NCBI GenBank assembly: GCA_007922305.1
Contig: ML677326.1
Span: 58,910,961 to 58,974,960, forward strand
DNA from: Dermatemys mawii
Taxonomy: Eukaryota; Chordata; Testudines; Dermatemydidae
Length of the DNA: 64,000 nt
Reading direction: 5' to 3'
Part shown: one piece after another, positions 23,476-35,610 of the stretch
How positions within the stretch are numbered: position 1 is the stretch's first letter
Layout: every line of letters begins with the position of its first letter
Made by a program: the position numbers and the translations under genes
Notes under the pieces: generated by a model
Told to the model about the DNA's origin: nothing
Database searches by the model: none
Seen by the model: the letters and a program-made list of their open reading frames with translations, nothing else

Positions 23476-24545
23476 TCTAGTTATACTTTTAAACAAACTG
23501 TCCCTTAACCATTCTATCCTATTATCTCTTCACCTTAGCTGACTGATCATTCCATTCCCATTCCATCTTACTCACTGCAGAGAGAGAGAGACACCTAAAA
23601 ATAAAAAAGTGAATAATAAAGGATCCTTGAGATGGTGGGTATGTAACTGAAATTCTAGAGAGGAAATGGCCTCTCCTATCCCAGCTGTCATGTGTCACTC
23701 CAGCCCCTAGCCATTACCTCTCACTCTCCTGGAAGAGAGGGTATATTAGGAGGCTCTGTGCATGGGGGGAAGACTTTACCTTTTAGTATAATGCAGAAAT
23801 CACATTGTACATTAATGGCAGGGGTCATGACTGGGAATGGCATTTTGATGCTTTGCAAACTTCAGACTATCACTTACAACTTTGCTGGTCCCTCATGGCT
23901 GGTTTAGAGTGTGGATTTTCTAGGGAACCAAGTGAGTTGAATGTCCCTTTATTCTTTTATTCCACTCCCTTGTAGTTAAGAGAGTCACACAGGATTTACG
24001 TTGGAATAAATGAGTTTAGAATCTGGACAAAACAAATTTTCTTCCATTTTAAAATATAAATATTATGTTAGGGGCCAAATCCTCAGAGCTGCTGACCATC
24101 TAAAACTCCAATGTACCTCTATTAGACTAGCAAATATATGAACTAGTAAAATACTTTACTAGTATGTATGGGTAGCATATGAAGACAAAGTACATCAGAG
24201 CATTTGTTTTTAGGATGGTACAAATGAAAGCTTTGGGGGTGTATGCAGAGCATGAGCATCCTACATGTCTCATGGTAAAACCCAAAAGAAAATATCATCT
24301 GCTTTGATTCAGCAGTAGGCAACAAGAAATGTGATTTATGTCAGCAATGAACTGACAAAGGGCCAGGCACGACTTATAACGTGCCTGAGAATAAAAAAGA
24401 CACTTAAACAATAGGCTAATTACAGAGCAAGTTAAGTTGCTTTTTAATGCTATTTTTATGCTGATACAAGATTCTGATCAGACTCAGTTGATCAAGTACC
24501 CTTGCATGGCTATTTGGAGTGCAATAAAAACAACAACATTTCATT

Positions 24546-24550
<5 letters not shown>

Positions 24551-24584
<34 letters not shown>
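24551..24584. repeat. (CA)n microsatellite
   Basis: About 17 CA units preceded by CATACATA. Confidence 0.95.
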
Positions 24585-24586
<2 letters not shown>

Positions 24587-25709
24587 TGTAACCCAATCCC
24601 AGCCAAAATCTATCACTTGGGCAACACAGCGCTATTTACTCTGGATACGTAGGTACATTAGGTGTTAATGTAAATACAACCTGGTCCAGAAGCCTTTCCT
24701 CCCCAGATCTGCTAGCTGTCAGAGAGAGCTCATTTAGACTTTGCTTACAAATCATAATTTGAAATTATTAGGTTGGCCAACATCACCAAAATGAATGTAC
24801 TGACAGTCACAAAAAACGAAAGCTGTATAAGGAAGCTAGTCTGTGTTCAGACTTTTCAAATCTATTATACCTTTTCAGATAGATGTATTTTATCAGATAC
24901 TTTATATGCTTTTAAAGTGTGTATTAATGTTTCAATTTCAATTCAAATTTCCAATCAATCACTAACTTGGCAACACTGCATGTAATTAGTTCACAAAACT
25001 AGGCTCGGGGCTGGGAAAATTCAGGGGGAGTGTAGGGAAACCCCTGTCTCCCTCCCTCCCTGCACACACCCACCAGTCTTCAGTTTTCACAACCCCTAGT
25101 GGCTGCTCACAATCTATTTTGCCACCTCTTAAAATCTAGCTGTTGCCCCCTCCACATTCAAACCAGGCAGCTTCCTCTTCTATGCTTCCTGAACCCAGTA
25201 GTGGATCCCACCCAGCTTGCAGCAGCCCAGAGCTGCAATTGCAAAGTCCTGCGCAGTTCTGGGCTCCAGCATGTCCAATGTGGATGGAATCATGTGGAAC
25301 CTGCAGGTGAGCTGCAGACCCTAGAATTGCCAGGGAGCTGGGTGGGCAATCTGACACACAACTAGACAGGTTTCCAGAGGAACTCTATCAAAATTGAACT
25401 CTCTTTGCCAAACATTTCAATAAACTAGCAAATTCTGACCAAATTCATTGGAATTTTTCCAACCAGCTCAAGCTTCCATTGATTTAAATGGGAGTTTTGT
25501 CTGAGCAAAGAATGGAGTTAAAACTGAAGTCTAGTTCATACCCCTGAGGCCTCCGAGTGGAAGTATTTCCTTTCCCTACATAGTAAAGGAGTACAACCAC
25601 AGTGTCCCAACACCTCCACTGGACCCTTTAGAGAGCTCTGCAGGAGTCTGGGGATCCACCAATCCCCTGCTGAGGAGGCGGCAAGAAGTGAGAAAGGAAT
25701 GCAGGAATC

Positions 25710-25785
25710 TAAGGCCCTGATTGGGCTCCCACTGAAACTAATGGCAAAACTTCCATTGTCTACAGTGGCACAGAATCAGGCCCTA
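25710..25785. repeat. fold-back element
   Basis: The ends 'taaggccctgatt' and 'aatcaggcccta' are inverted repeats. The centre 'cccactgaaactaatgg' is a decayed form of the core seen in the other fold-backs. 76 bp, non-coding. Confidence 0.55.
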
Positions 25786-25884
25786 AACACCTCCTAGAAG
25801 GCACCTTTCAAGATTGGGTCCACAGTGAATAGCAGTCAGCAGGCTGGCATCCCTTACCAGGTATCTTTCTTTTTTCTCTTAGAT

Positions 25885-26352
25885 TGGGGTGGGCAAACTA
25901 TTTGGCCCAAGGGACACATCGGGGTTGAGAAACTGTATGGAGGGCTGTGCCTCCCCAAACAGCCTGGCCCCTGCTTCCTATCCACCCCCATCCACCTCCT
26001 CCCACTTCCCACCCCCCTCAGAACCCACTACCCATCCAACCCCCCTTTGCCTTGACTGCTCCCCAGGATCCCCTGCCCCTTCCCTTATCCAACCCCTCTA
26101 CCCCCTGCCCCCTTACCATGCTGCTCAGAGCAGCAGGAGCTCGCAGCCCGGCCAAAGCCAGACACGCTGCCTGCGCTGCCTGGCAGGAATGGTGAGCCAG
26201 AGTGCTGGTGGCATGGCACGCTGAGGCTGTGGGGGAGGGGGGACAGCAGGGGAGGAGCCGGGGGCTAATCTCCCCAGCTGGCAGATCAGGGGCCAGACAG
26301 GACGGTCTCGCAGGTGGATGTGGCCTGCGGGGCCGTAGTTTTCCCACTTCTG
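25885..26352. mobile_element. hAT element, TGGGCAAACT family, copy 1
   Basis: A perfect 8-bp target duplication TCTTAGAT flanks it at 25877-25884 and 26353-26360. The ends 'ggggtgggcaaactatttgg' and 'ccgtagttttcccacttctg' are imperfect inverted repeats. The interior is GC-rich, with C-rich and G-rich runs. Related copies lie at 35934, 48865 and 61376. Non-autonomous; the overlapping open frames of 76-111 codons on both strands are low-complexity products of the GC-rich interior. Confidence 0.9.
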
Positions 26353-27069
26353 TCTTAGATCATCAGTAATGATAAATTACTCCATACTCCCATAAGTAAT
26401 AGTGTAACTGTGTTTAGCAGGCATTTTTCTACTGTGTATGTACAAAATCAATATTTCAATTGTTTATACAACCATTATTTTTTAACATTTATTCTCTGAA
26501 TTATCTATTACAAACCTGGACATAACAGTTTTCCACCCCTTTTGTGAAAAAAAGACAATTTTTAATGGTTCTCAAACTGTAGAAAATGGCTTAATTGCAG
26601 TTGTCAGAGAACTGAATTGCTTAAACATTCTGAGTCTGCTGGGTGTGTAGGGTGAAAGATAACAAATATTTTAACAGGTATCTTGGTCAGCTTCCCTTTT
26701 CACTTTGTGTATGTTCTGAACTGAGTACATAAGGAGTTCCATGCTTGCCTCTGTCGTGGAAACAGAACCACACTTCTGTGTTTGGATCAGAATTCAGCCT
26801 GAGGCACTTTAGTTGCAGATACATGCATCGATGCAGGGGGAAGGCAACAGCAGAACACGCTTCATGGGAGTTTTGCAGCTACTGTAGTTAAGAAAATATT
26901 CCCTAAGGATCCATATGAGATTCAACTTGGGTTACACCAGCGAATGCTGAAGAGCTTTGCAATTTTGTTCTATTAATTTGTCACTGAATATCTGATTTTA
27001 AAATAAGCACAATTACTGATCATCCTGAAAAGCAACTGAATCTGTATTGTACCATGAAGTGACACTGAC

Positions 27070-27252
27070 CTCCAGGAACACTGTACCAAGCACCACCGTT
27101 GGTTGTTCCATCTACAAAACTACTGTCGTCATCATTCTTACGACATGGTGGCCTGTTTGGATCAGACATGGCTGGGTTAAAAGATGAATAGCCTCGAGCT
27201 AAGCTTTGAAAAATCACATCATCAGGGCAGGAGCTGTATTCATGAGTGCTAC
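27070..27252 (-). CDS. CPE: carboxypeptidase E, exon 5
   Basis: This exon completes Gly-264, encodes residues 265-324 and gives the first base of Gly-325. The peptide includes [40 protein letters not shown] and [20 protein letters not shown]. It starts after a CTAG acceptor and ends GGAG before GTCAGT. It lies in the catalytic domain between the third zinc ligand (exon 4) and the catalytic Glu (exon 6). '[15 protein letters not shown]' is a signature of regulatory carboxypeptidases, and its Tyr corresponds to the substrate-contacting Tyr of the M14 family. Length 183 bp. Confidence 0.97.
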
Positions 27253-27310
27253 CTAGAATAGAAAATCAGACACATGGATTAGCAGGTTAGTCATACAGAT
27301 TAGGACTACT

Positions 27311-27417
27311 GGATTATGAACTCATTAGGGCAGGGACTGTGTCTTTTATTTTTCTGTAAAGTACTGAGTAAAGTACCCATGTAATAGAATAAAAGTAATA
27401 TTTAATAATAATTATAT
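27311..27417 (+). repeat. decayed L2-like LINE 3' tail
   Basis: 'attagggcagggactgtgtc' followed by a degenerate stretch and an AT-rich 'aataataattat' end follows the L2 3' tail pattern. Old and diverged. Confidence 0.45.
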
Positions 27418-27502
27418 TACTTTAATATGTTCATAGTATATGTATTGCTATTACTTAAAATAAAATCGATATAATATTTATTATTGATTTACCACTAATA
27501 AT

Positions 27503-27521
27503 GTTGTTGTTGTTGTTGTTA
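27503..27521. repeat. (GTT)n microsatellite
   Basis: Six GTT units in an AT-rich stretch between two L2-like scraps. Confidence 0.9.
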
Positions 27522-27527
27522 ATTTTA

Positions 27528-27660
27528 CAGTACCAAACACCCCCCTCACATGCCATGCATTTTACAGACCAAAGAAACAAAAAAAGTCTTTCCCTCAAGA
27601 GTTTATAATCTAATATTAAATGATATGATGAGTGAGAGTAACAAATAGTAGGGAGAAAAT
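27528..27660 (-). repeat. decayed L2-like LINE 3' tail, reverse
   Basis: Plus strand 'cattttacagaccaaagaaa' then 'ccctcaagagtttataatct' is the reverse of the L2 tail ('agattataaactcttgaggg'). Diverged. Confidence 0.45.
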
Positions 27661-28211
27661 GGGTTGAAGAAGGACAAGGGTTACAAACAAGATCAGATGG
27701 TTATTCATTTTAAACCTGTGCACATTAGTGGTTGAAGTAATAAAACAATAATAATACTACATGCGAACTGAGCAGAGTGAACCATTTTATAACAGACTAC
27801 ATGTTGCTGAGCAGTGGTAGTGAAGGAGAAACTTCAATACCGTTATTTTCGCTAACATACATATCACTTCCATGACTGCATTTATTAAAGTACCAATAGT
27901 TAAATACTGACATAAAGAACTCTTTCAACAAGGTACATCACTAGTGTCTTAGTTTGCAAGCCATAAATAATGAGCCTCTGCCTACATGCAATCTATTGTA
28001 CAGGTAACTTACTGGTTTGTTGTCATGTGGTAATTACCAAATATGTGGACTATATTTCAGACAGATGAGGAGGATGATATTAATCATGAGAGTTAAACAT
28101 CAGGGACAGAAAGGGTGAAATCCTGTCTCCACAACAGTTAATGGTAAAAGTCCCATTGACTTCAGTAGAGGCAAGATATCACCCAACCTGCTTTTGTTAT
28201 TATACCACCTA

Positions 28212-28514
28212 AGGATATGTCTACACATTCCGCCAGATCGGCGGGTAGCAATCGATCCATCAGGGGATCGATTTATCGCATCAAGTCTAGATGCGATAAA
28301 TCGATACCCTGGGTGCTCTCCCATCAACTTCTGTACTCCACCGCCATGAGAGGCATAGGAGGAGTCAATGGGGGAGTGGCAGCAATTGACTCACCACCGT
28401 GAAGACACCGCAGTAAGTCGATCTAAGTACGTGAACTTCAGCTTACTTATGCTCGTAGCTGAAGTTGCATAGCTCAGATCAATTCTTTCCGCTCCCCCGA
28501 GTGTAGACAAGGCT
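28212..28514. mobile_element. MITE-like TIR element, GTCTACAC family, copy 3
   Basis: The ends AGGATATGTCTACAC and GTGTAGACAAGGCT are inverted repeats. The interior hairpin is the best preserved of the three copies: ATCGATTTATCGCATC (28267-28282) pairs perfectly with 28290-28305 around a 7-nt loop. A second arm, 'cttcagcttac...gtagctgaag', lies near the right end. Non-coding DNA transposon in CPE intron 4. Confidence 0.82.
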
Positions 28515-28662
28515 AAGTCACTTTGCTTGGGAAGTTCCTAGACTTGTGACTCAATATTTAACTACCATTTCTTCACTGACAGATGTCCAGACCCTCAAAA
28601 CCGATTCCCCTCTCCCTGATTAGGAAAATTGGGTGTATGAGTAAAAAGGATATAATGTCGGG

Positions 28663-29239
28663 CAGTGGTCCCCAAACTGGGGGATGTGCCCTCCTAGGAG
28701 TGTTTGGGGAAGTGCATTGTGTAGTGATGCTGGGACCAGCCCCTATGGAGGGTGGGAAGGGAGTGCCACGGTTCCAGCCCCGCTCCGCTCTCAGACCAGC
28801 TTCACCCCCACCTTTGCTCCTCTCCTAACCCCATTCACTCCCCAGTCCTACTCTATCCCCAGGTCCAGCTCTGCCTTCATTTCCTCTTCACCCCCAGATC
28901 AGCTCCAACTCAACCCCAGTCCCAGATCCACTCCACCCCCAGCTAAATTGTGCCCTCAATCCCTCTCCACCCCCACACCACCTCTGCCCCCAGTCCTGCT
29001 CCACTCCACACCGCCTGCTCAGCTCCCAGTCCAGCTTTTCCCTTGTTCCCTCTCCACCCCAGACCAGCTCCCCTTCTAGATCCAGATGCTCCTCCTCCCT
29101 CTCCATTTCTGCCCCAACTCCACTTTCAGCCTATGCTCCACTACTAAGGAAGCCCTGACTTTGCAGTAATGGGGCAGGGCACAGATAGATTCTGATAATG
29201 GTAAGGGGGGGCACATCTGTAAAAATTTGAGTGTCACTG
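28663..29239. mobile_element. hAT (Charlie-like) element
   Basis: The left end is CAGTGGTCCCCAAACTGGGG and the right end CAGTGACACTCAAATTT (other strand). The 8-bp target duplication is ATGTCGGG (28655-28662) and ATGTAGGG (29240-29247), 7 of 8 matching. The 577-bp interior is a C-rich array of decayed 'tccacccccag' units. No transposase is encoded, and the proline/serine-rich frames across the C-rich run are artefacts. Confidence 0.85.
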
Positions 29240-29490
29240 ATGTAGGGTAACTATTTCAGGCTCCTCCCAATTAATTCACCATTACAGGTTAGCATTAAAA
29301 TTATAGTGCAAATGGATAAAATTTTCTGCCAAGTAACCCCACTGAAATCAGGCCCTTCTAACTGTAGAAAATGTATCTTCAAAACTAGAGTGAAAGATTA
29401 CATTAACTATCTCTGAACCAATAAATGTAACTAATTAATGAATAATCTACTTGAATGGTTCATTGCATGGTATTTCCACCCCTAGCTGAT

Positions 29491-29980
29491 TAGGCCTCAG
29501 CTAGAGTACTGTGTCCAGTTCTGGGCATCACATTTCAGGAGAGATGTGGGCATATTGGAGAACATCCAGGGGAGAGCAACAAAAATGATTCAAGGTCTAG
29601 AAAACATCACCTATGAAGAAAGATGGAAAAAATTGGGTTTGTGTAGTCTAGAGAAGACTGAAGAGTGATATAAGTTTTCAAGTACATAAAAGATTGTTAT
29701 AAGGAGGGTGAAAAAAATGTTCTTGTTAACTTCTGTGATAGGAGAGGAGAAGAAGCAATGGGCTTAAGTTGCAGCAAGGGCGGATTAGGCTGGACATTAA
29801 GAAAAACTTCCAGTTAAGCACTGGAACAAATTACCTACAGAGGCTGTGGAATCTCTGTCACAAGGAGGTTTAAGAGCAGGTTAGACAAACACCTGTCAGG
29901 AATGGTCTAGATAATACTTAATGCTGCCTTGAGTGCAGATGACCTATTGAGGTCCCTTCCAGGCCTACACTTCTATGATT
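29491..29980 (+). mobile_element. CR1 LINE 3' fragment
   Basis: It begins 'taggcctcagctagagtact', the 'RLEYCVQFWA' segment of CR1 reverse transcriptase, and continues through 'agcaatgggcttaagttgca' to 'gaggtcccttccaggcctac' and TTCTATGATT. Several frameshifts; about 490 bp, 5'-truncated. Confidence 0.92.
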
Positions 29981-30033
29981 TAGAAAGTGAATCTTAGTTA
30001 GCAGCAATGAAAGGATAGCACGTGCATGTCCTA

Positions 30034-30192
<159 letters not shown>

Positions 30193-30282
30193 CTACAACA
30201 AAACAGATATTTATAGCAATTAACCTTGATATTCCATGTAGCAACATACCCAGCAGTCTAATGCATTTTAAATACAGGTTAC

Positions 30283-30469
30283 AGGCTTGATTCTGATCAC
30301 AAACTTGTGGCTCAATCCATCTAAGTCAATGGAGATCTTTCCTTTGGCTTCAAGGTAGCTGATTGACATTAGGCCCTTGCATAGATGTCAATCTGGAGTA
30401 GCTCCATTGACTTCAATGGATTCACATCAAAGGAAAATTGGTGTAAATTTAGATCAGAATCAGGCCCTA
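30283..30469. repeat. fold-back element
   Basis: The ends 'aggcttgattctgatc' and 'gatcagaatcaggccct' are near-perfect inverted repeats. The centre has 'ctccattgacttcaatgg' and 'tctaagtcaatggag', copies of the palindromic core. 187 bp; it may be two overlapping units. Confidence 0.6.
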
Positions 30470-30818
30470 TATTTATTGTATTTCAGTATTTGACTTTACC
30501 CTGCTACACACAGCACTAGAAATATTGCAAATATTGTGGTAATTTTGAAAACCATGAAAAAATAAATGTTGATTTCAACAACGTCCACTGTACATTCTAC
30601 GCTGTATGTTAACTACAGTGGATAGATGGTAGAATTAAACATGCACTGAGAGTTGATAGTTACTTTTCATCAACAGATTGTCAAAATCTGTAATCAAAAG
30701 CTGGCTTTTAGAGTCATAGGTACTTAAATGTGTAAGTCAGTGCACCAGTAGTAGTTCCTGAAGCATTCTGCATATGAAGATCAGAAGTAGGCAGAACCCC
30801 TCCAGACATGTTAAACCC

Positions 30819-30881
<63 letters not shown>

Positions 30882-30882
30882 A
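30819..30882. repeat. compound (AT)n(AC)n(AT)n microsatellite
   Basis: About 12 AT units, about 13 AC units and about 6 AT units in a row. The two AT blocks are self-complementary, so the tract can form a cruciform with the CA block in the loop. The lysine-free 'YIYICVCVCV' frames across it are artefacts. Confidence 0.95.
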
Positions 30883-31347
30883 AAGAATATGGGTACAAAA
30901 ACAAGAACTGAGTTATGATCAAAGTATAAGTGAATTCTGGCAGTATTCCACAGATGGCAATACCAGGACTGTCTTATCGACAAGGGAAATGTAGGAGACA
31001 AAGAAGTCACGGATGACTCCATGATCTCTGGTCCTAAAAAATTAAGGCTGGAGTTAAGGAGAGTGACTGTGAACTAACAGAATGGACCAAAGAAGACTTG
31101 CTTCACAAAAGGAGGAATCCAGTTTATGAAATGTTCAATACAAGGAAATTAATGGTGCACTAGGAACTGACATATTTAAGACCAGAAAATAGATTAGTTT
31201 AAGTAACAAAATAATCCAAGTCTGGAACAATGTCTTATTTATTTAAAAACACAGGCTTCTTGATGTAAGAGCCAGCAAGAGAGCTCTCTATGAAAAAGAA
31301 TGAAACACACTCCAATGATATAGTGGAAAGTACAAGACATTATTTAC

Positions 31348-31515
31348 CTTAGGATTCTGGTCCACAGCTTTCCTCATGTTTTTCAGTAGGTGATTGTTTG
31401 GGCCACCTTCTCTCTCATTAATATAAACTATTCTATCCAGATCAGGGAAATTACGGTTCAGGTCTATTCCTTGAGCATTACTTCGGCCAACAAACCAATC
31501 TTTGAGTTCACCAGG
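31348..31515 (-). CDS. CPE: carboxypeptidase E, exon 3
   Basis: This exon encodes residues 169-224. The peptide starts [20 protein letters not shown] and continues [36 protein letters not shown]. It starts after a TTCCAG acceptor and ends AAG before GTAAAT, phase 0 on both sides (168 bp). '[16 protein letters not shown]' contains the Asn-Arg pair that binds the substrate's terminal carboxylate in M14 enzymes. The Asp of 'GIDLNRNF' lies in the basic-residue (Lys/Arg) pocket region of regulatory carboxypeptidases. Confidence 0.97.
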
Positions 31516-31589
31516 CTGGAAGGGAAGAGGGAACAGAAAGGGAAAACAAAAGTAATTCAGGCCAACTGTACAGACCAACACATATGTAT

Positions 31590-32315
31590 TCATATTATTA
31601 TAAATTATTTGTATTACTGTAAATACACACAGGGGCCCCAATCCAAGACCAAGACAACAGTGTAATAGGCACTGTACGAACACAGAACAAAAAGATCCTG
31701 CCCAAAGGCTTACAATCTAATTATAAGAAAGAGACAAGAGATGGATAAACACAGGGGAGTACAAGTAAACAAGACAGTATAGGTGAATGGCAGCCTAACC
31801 ATTGTCATAGTTTTTGTAGACATCATAGCAAAGGAGAGTTGAGCAGATGGAGTTGAAGGTAGAGAATGAGGTTATTTTGCGGCTGTTTAAGGAGACCGCC
31901 TTCCAAACGTGAAAGGCAGCATGGAAGAAGGCATGAAGGTGCTTGTGATGGTGGAGGTCAGCATCACTGGGAAATCAGAAAGCAGCAACAGGTCGACAGT
32001 GAAAGAGAGATGATAAATAGGGTGGGATTGACTATGAAGTGCCTGGAAAGTGAATACTAGCAACTTATATTTGATGTGACAGAGAAGGAAGTGGCCAATG
32101 GAGAGATTCAAAAAGAGGGGTGACATGGACTAGGAAAATGATCTAAGGAGCAGCATTCTGAATGGATATGAACGGGGCAAGATTACATTTGCCAAGGCCA
32201 GAGAGCAGGATGCTGCAGTAACTGAGAACCAAGATGATGACCGCTTGGATGAGAGTTTTAGCAGTATGATGGGCAGGGAAGGCTGTATCTTCGAGATGTT
32301 ATGCAGAAAGCATTA
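31590..32315 (-). mobile_element. L2-type LINE, reverse-transcriptase C-terminal region and 3' tail
   Basis: Read on the minus strand from 32315, the sequence translates with breaks into a LINE-like C-terminal segment: 'YCSILLSGL' followed by 'QNAAP', 'HVTPLFESLHW' and 'AFHVWKAVSL'. This is the order found after the reverse transcriptase in L2/L3-clade LINEs. The 3' tail follows: 'agattgtaagcctttgggca' and 'gttcgtacagtgcctatta', ending 'gtaatacaaataat' near 31590. Stops and frameshifts show it is dead. At 726 bp it is the longest LINE fragment in the window. Confidence 0.8.
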
Positions 32316-33432
32316 GCACAAACCTAAAATAAATTTGCACCCTTGACCAAAGCCTTTAGTCATCACTTACTAAGAAAAAACTCCCGCTGAAGTCAACAGT
32401 GGTTTGTGAGAGTTTGCTTTGTGTCAGGACTTCTGGATTTGGCCCTACAATTGGATTATTGTAGATTAGTGAGTGTTAGTAGGTTAATGCTGAGGTTAAA
32501 GGCAAATTCTCTTAGGAAGAGCAGCCTTGCATGGCAGAAAGTTCAAATTTGTATTATCATGCTTTGGGTCACATTATTTCTAAAAGATCAAATACAGAAG
32601 TTCTTATGCAGACAAACGCCTATGAAAGTCAATGTTCCTCATCCAGAGAAGAATTGCAGCTGTTCAAAATTTCTCAGGGATCAGGACCAATGTGAGTTTT
32701 GCATTAGCAAGAACTTCCAGATTTGGCTATGATGCTTTCAATTTGCATTAAAAAAAAAAAAAATCTGTTCCCTGAAGCTGACCAGTGACAGCATGTTCAT
32801 AACTACTCTCTGATGATTATTTGTATTCTCTCTCATTATGACTTTAGCTAATCGAAAATTCATGGCAAAGATGTCATTTTGGTTTTATTTGGGGGCGTAT
32901 CAAACCTGCCATAAAGCTCTGTGTACAATAGCACTACAAATACAATTCAAACAACACTAAAAGCAATACATGTAAGGACTAGTTTCTTTTTGAAGGCAGG
33001 AAAGAAGTTCTTTGCCATTTTAAATCAAAGTTTTATAAAAAGTTATTTAACATGAGTAGGACATACAGCCACCAGCTGGTAATTTATGGGACAAGTAGTT
33101 TCCACTTTACTGCCACTAGAGGGAGTGCTAATACTGAACATTTTTGAGAAACAGTGATGGTAACGGATTCAAACACTTGTGTTTAATTTCCATGAGTTTA
33201 ACAATATTTTAAAAAACAGAATCTTGCTTCTTTAATAATATATACAGCTTTCATGTGCTAGGTTTCAAAATTACTATAGTAGTAATCTTTACAGCTGAAT
33301 GTATTCAAAGCCTAATGAAAACATATTTTGTTAGTGACCTAAACTATAGCTGTTTGATATTGTAAATCATGATAATGATCACGTCTTTATTAAAGGTGCA
33401 ATTATAGTTCTCAGCAGTGACCATATACTAAA

Positions 33433-33547
33433 GCCCCAATCCTGAAAACACTTCTGCAGATATTTAACTTTAAGCATGTCTGTAGTCCGATGCATTTCAA
33501 CAGGTAAACTCATTGGAGTAAAATTACGAGTGTGCGTAAGTGCAGAA
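33433..33547. repeat. fold-back element, decayed
   Basis: 'gccccaatcctgaaaacact' with 'aactttaagcatgtctgtag' and 'aaactcattggagtaaa' follows the layout of the copy at 35166, which is better preserved. Confidence 0.45.
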
Positions 33548-34098
33548 CTGATATATGAAACATCCATGAATAATCCATTAATAGAATTTAAGATCTGCAT
33601 GAACAGATCCCAATTTTTTGACTATATTCACTATCCTAAATTATCCTAAATTTGCTGAATAATTCGTGATCAGTAGTTGATTTAAAAGAAGCTTGTTCAG
33701 AGTCTTTGATATTTAAAATTAAAGTAGTTTTATGACACACATACATACGTTTCTGTCTCCTGATTGGATGGATGTAATTCTTAGAATAAGGTTTCCAGTG
33801 AGAATACTCTTAATTATTAAACTTACCCTTCCACCAATATTTTGCAATATTCCATTCAAATTTGCATTCTGGTCAGTGAACTTATTTGATAGAATATTTA
33901 TAAAATGTGACAACAGAAAGGCCATGATACAGTGAATTAGTTAAATGAATATGTGGAAACAATTTTTTGCAGTATTTGCCTAGTATACCTTATTAAAGAG
34001 GACAGTTATAATGTATTTTACTATTAAAAATAGCATTTAAGAGGGACTGGTCAAAAGTTACTGAAGTGAAAATTCACATTTCTGAGCTTGTTCTATTA

Positions 34099-34392
<294 letters not shown>

Positions 34393-35165
34393 TTAGACAG
34401 ATGCAAAGAATATTCACCAAAGCCTATGCATGGACAAAGTGTGGATCAGATCACCTAGCATAGTACCGCTGTTTCTAACACTATTATTATAGCTCTATGT
34501 CCCCAACCTTTGCCCCTGAAGGCCTAAAAGAGAGAGATTGAAAATTTCCTTCAGGATAGTGATTTTAGATTTTCAAAACAATCCAGCTAATTAAATAAAG
34601 CAATCCTTATTCAGGAATTTGTTTAAGAGTTGAGAAAAGACACCAAATTCTGATCCATTATGCCAGTGTAAATGCACCATTAATATTAATGGTGTGTCTC
34701 TGCATTTATATTGTGCAACTAGTATAATCCGAATGTAGCCCCTACATTTATTGTTTATAAAGAATAAATTCACTTTTCAAGAAAGGTAAAGTGTTGCTAA
34801 ATTAATCTTTTAATTGTTAATGTCATTTTAGGGCTAGGTTAAAATACCCTCTATTTACAAATATTTTAAACTTGAACGATATTTTTTATAACACTCCCAA
34901 TGAATAGCTACTGCTCCTAGTGGTCTGAAAGTCCTATTTAACAACTGTCTGGGACGTTCACTTCAGATTTATAAACTTAGTGCAGTATCTTGAGTGGAAT
35001 GTGTGAGTATTGCTTAATTAAATAAAAACTCCAATCTTCCCAAATTATGCTTATTGGTCATTATCATTGCAGATCTAGATAGAAGAGGAATGTGCAGGAG
35101 AGAGTTTGTGGTCACTAGAGGCATGAAGAATGTATACGCATTTATTATTTTTAAGGTAATATCTT

Positions 35166-35287
35166 GGGCCTTGAACTTGCAAATATTCAGGCATGTGTTT
35201 AACTTTAAGAACGTGAGTATTCTAACTGAAATCAAGGGAACTCTTGTGCTAAAGATATGCATATTCCTAAGTGTTTGCAGGATTGGG
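35166..35287. repeat. fold-back element
   Basis: 'gggccttgaacttgcaaata' at the left pairs with 'agtgtttgcaggattggggat' at the right, and internal 'gtgtttaactttaagaacgt' pairs partly with 'cttgtgctaaagatatgc'. The core is 'ctaactgaaatcaagggaac'. About 122 bp. Confidence 0.5.
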
Positions 35288-35482
35288 GATTTAATTTTCT
35301 TTTTATCTGTGTTCATCTCTAGATATGAATATTTAATTTTTTATTCCATTATAACTGCTCTAGTCTGATCAAGGAATCTTTCACAGATATGCTTTGAATA
35401 TCTAATTTTGAATACCTGATCTGATCTGTATGAACCGGTGTGTCATATGTAAGACACAGGAGGTAACTGTCCCGTGCTATTT

Positions 35483-35610
35483 GGCACTGATGAGGCTCCA
35501 GCTGGAGTGCTGTGTCCAGTGCTGGGCATCACACTTTAGGAAAGATGTGGACAAAGTGGAGAGAATCCAAAAGATAGCAACAAAACTGATCAAAGGTTTA
35601 GAAAACCTTT
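35483..35610 (+). mobile_element. CR1 LINE internal fragment
   Basis: 'gaggctccagctggagtgct' to 'caaaggtttagaaaacc' is the CR1 segment encoding 'LQLECCVQCWASHFRKDVDK' and its continuation 'VERIQKIATKLIKGLENL'. Truncated at both ends; the CR1 3' end is missing. Confidence 0.85.

Larger units (their letters stand above)
20881..27069 (-). other. CPE intron 5
   Basis: 6189 bp with GT/AG ends. Listed separately are a fold-back carrying a nested hAT (21033), a MIR interrupted by CR1 (22931), a CA microsatellite (24551), a fold-back (25710) and a hAT element (25885). The stretches 21282-22930, 23476-24550, 24585-25709 and 26361-27069 hold nothing I can name; 22100-22380 reads like an old interspersed repeat. 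Confidence 0.85.
30193..31347 (-). other. CPE intron 3
   Basis: 1155 bp with GT/AG ends. It contains a fold-back (30283) and a compound AT/CA microsatellite (30819). The rest was not recognised. Confidence 0.85.

Noticed and set aside
30737..31022. 102-codon frame with a cysteine/valine-rich hydrophobic run
   Set aside because: The run is the translation of the AT/CA microsatellite.
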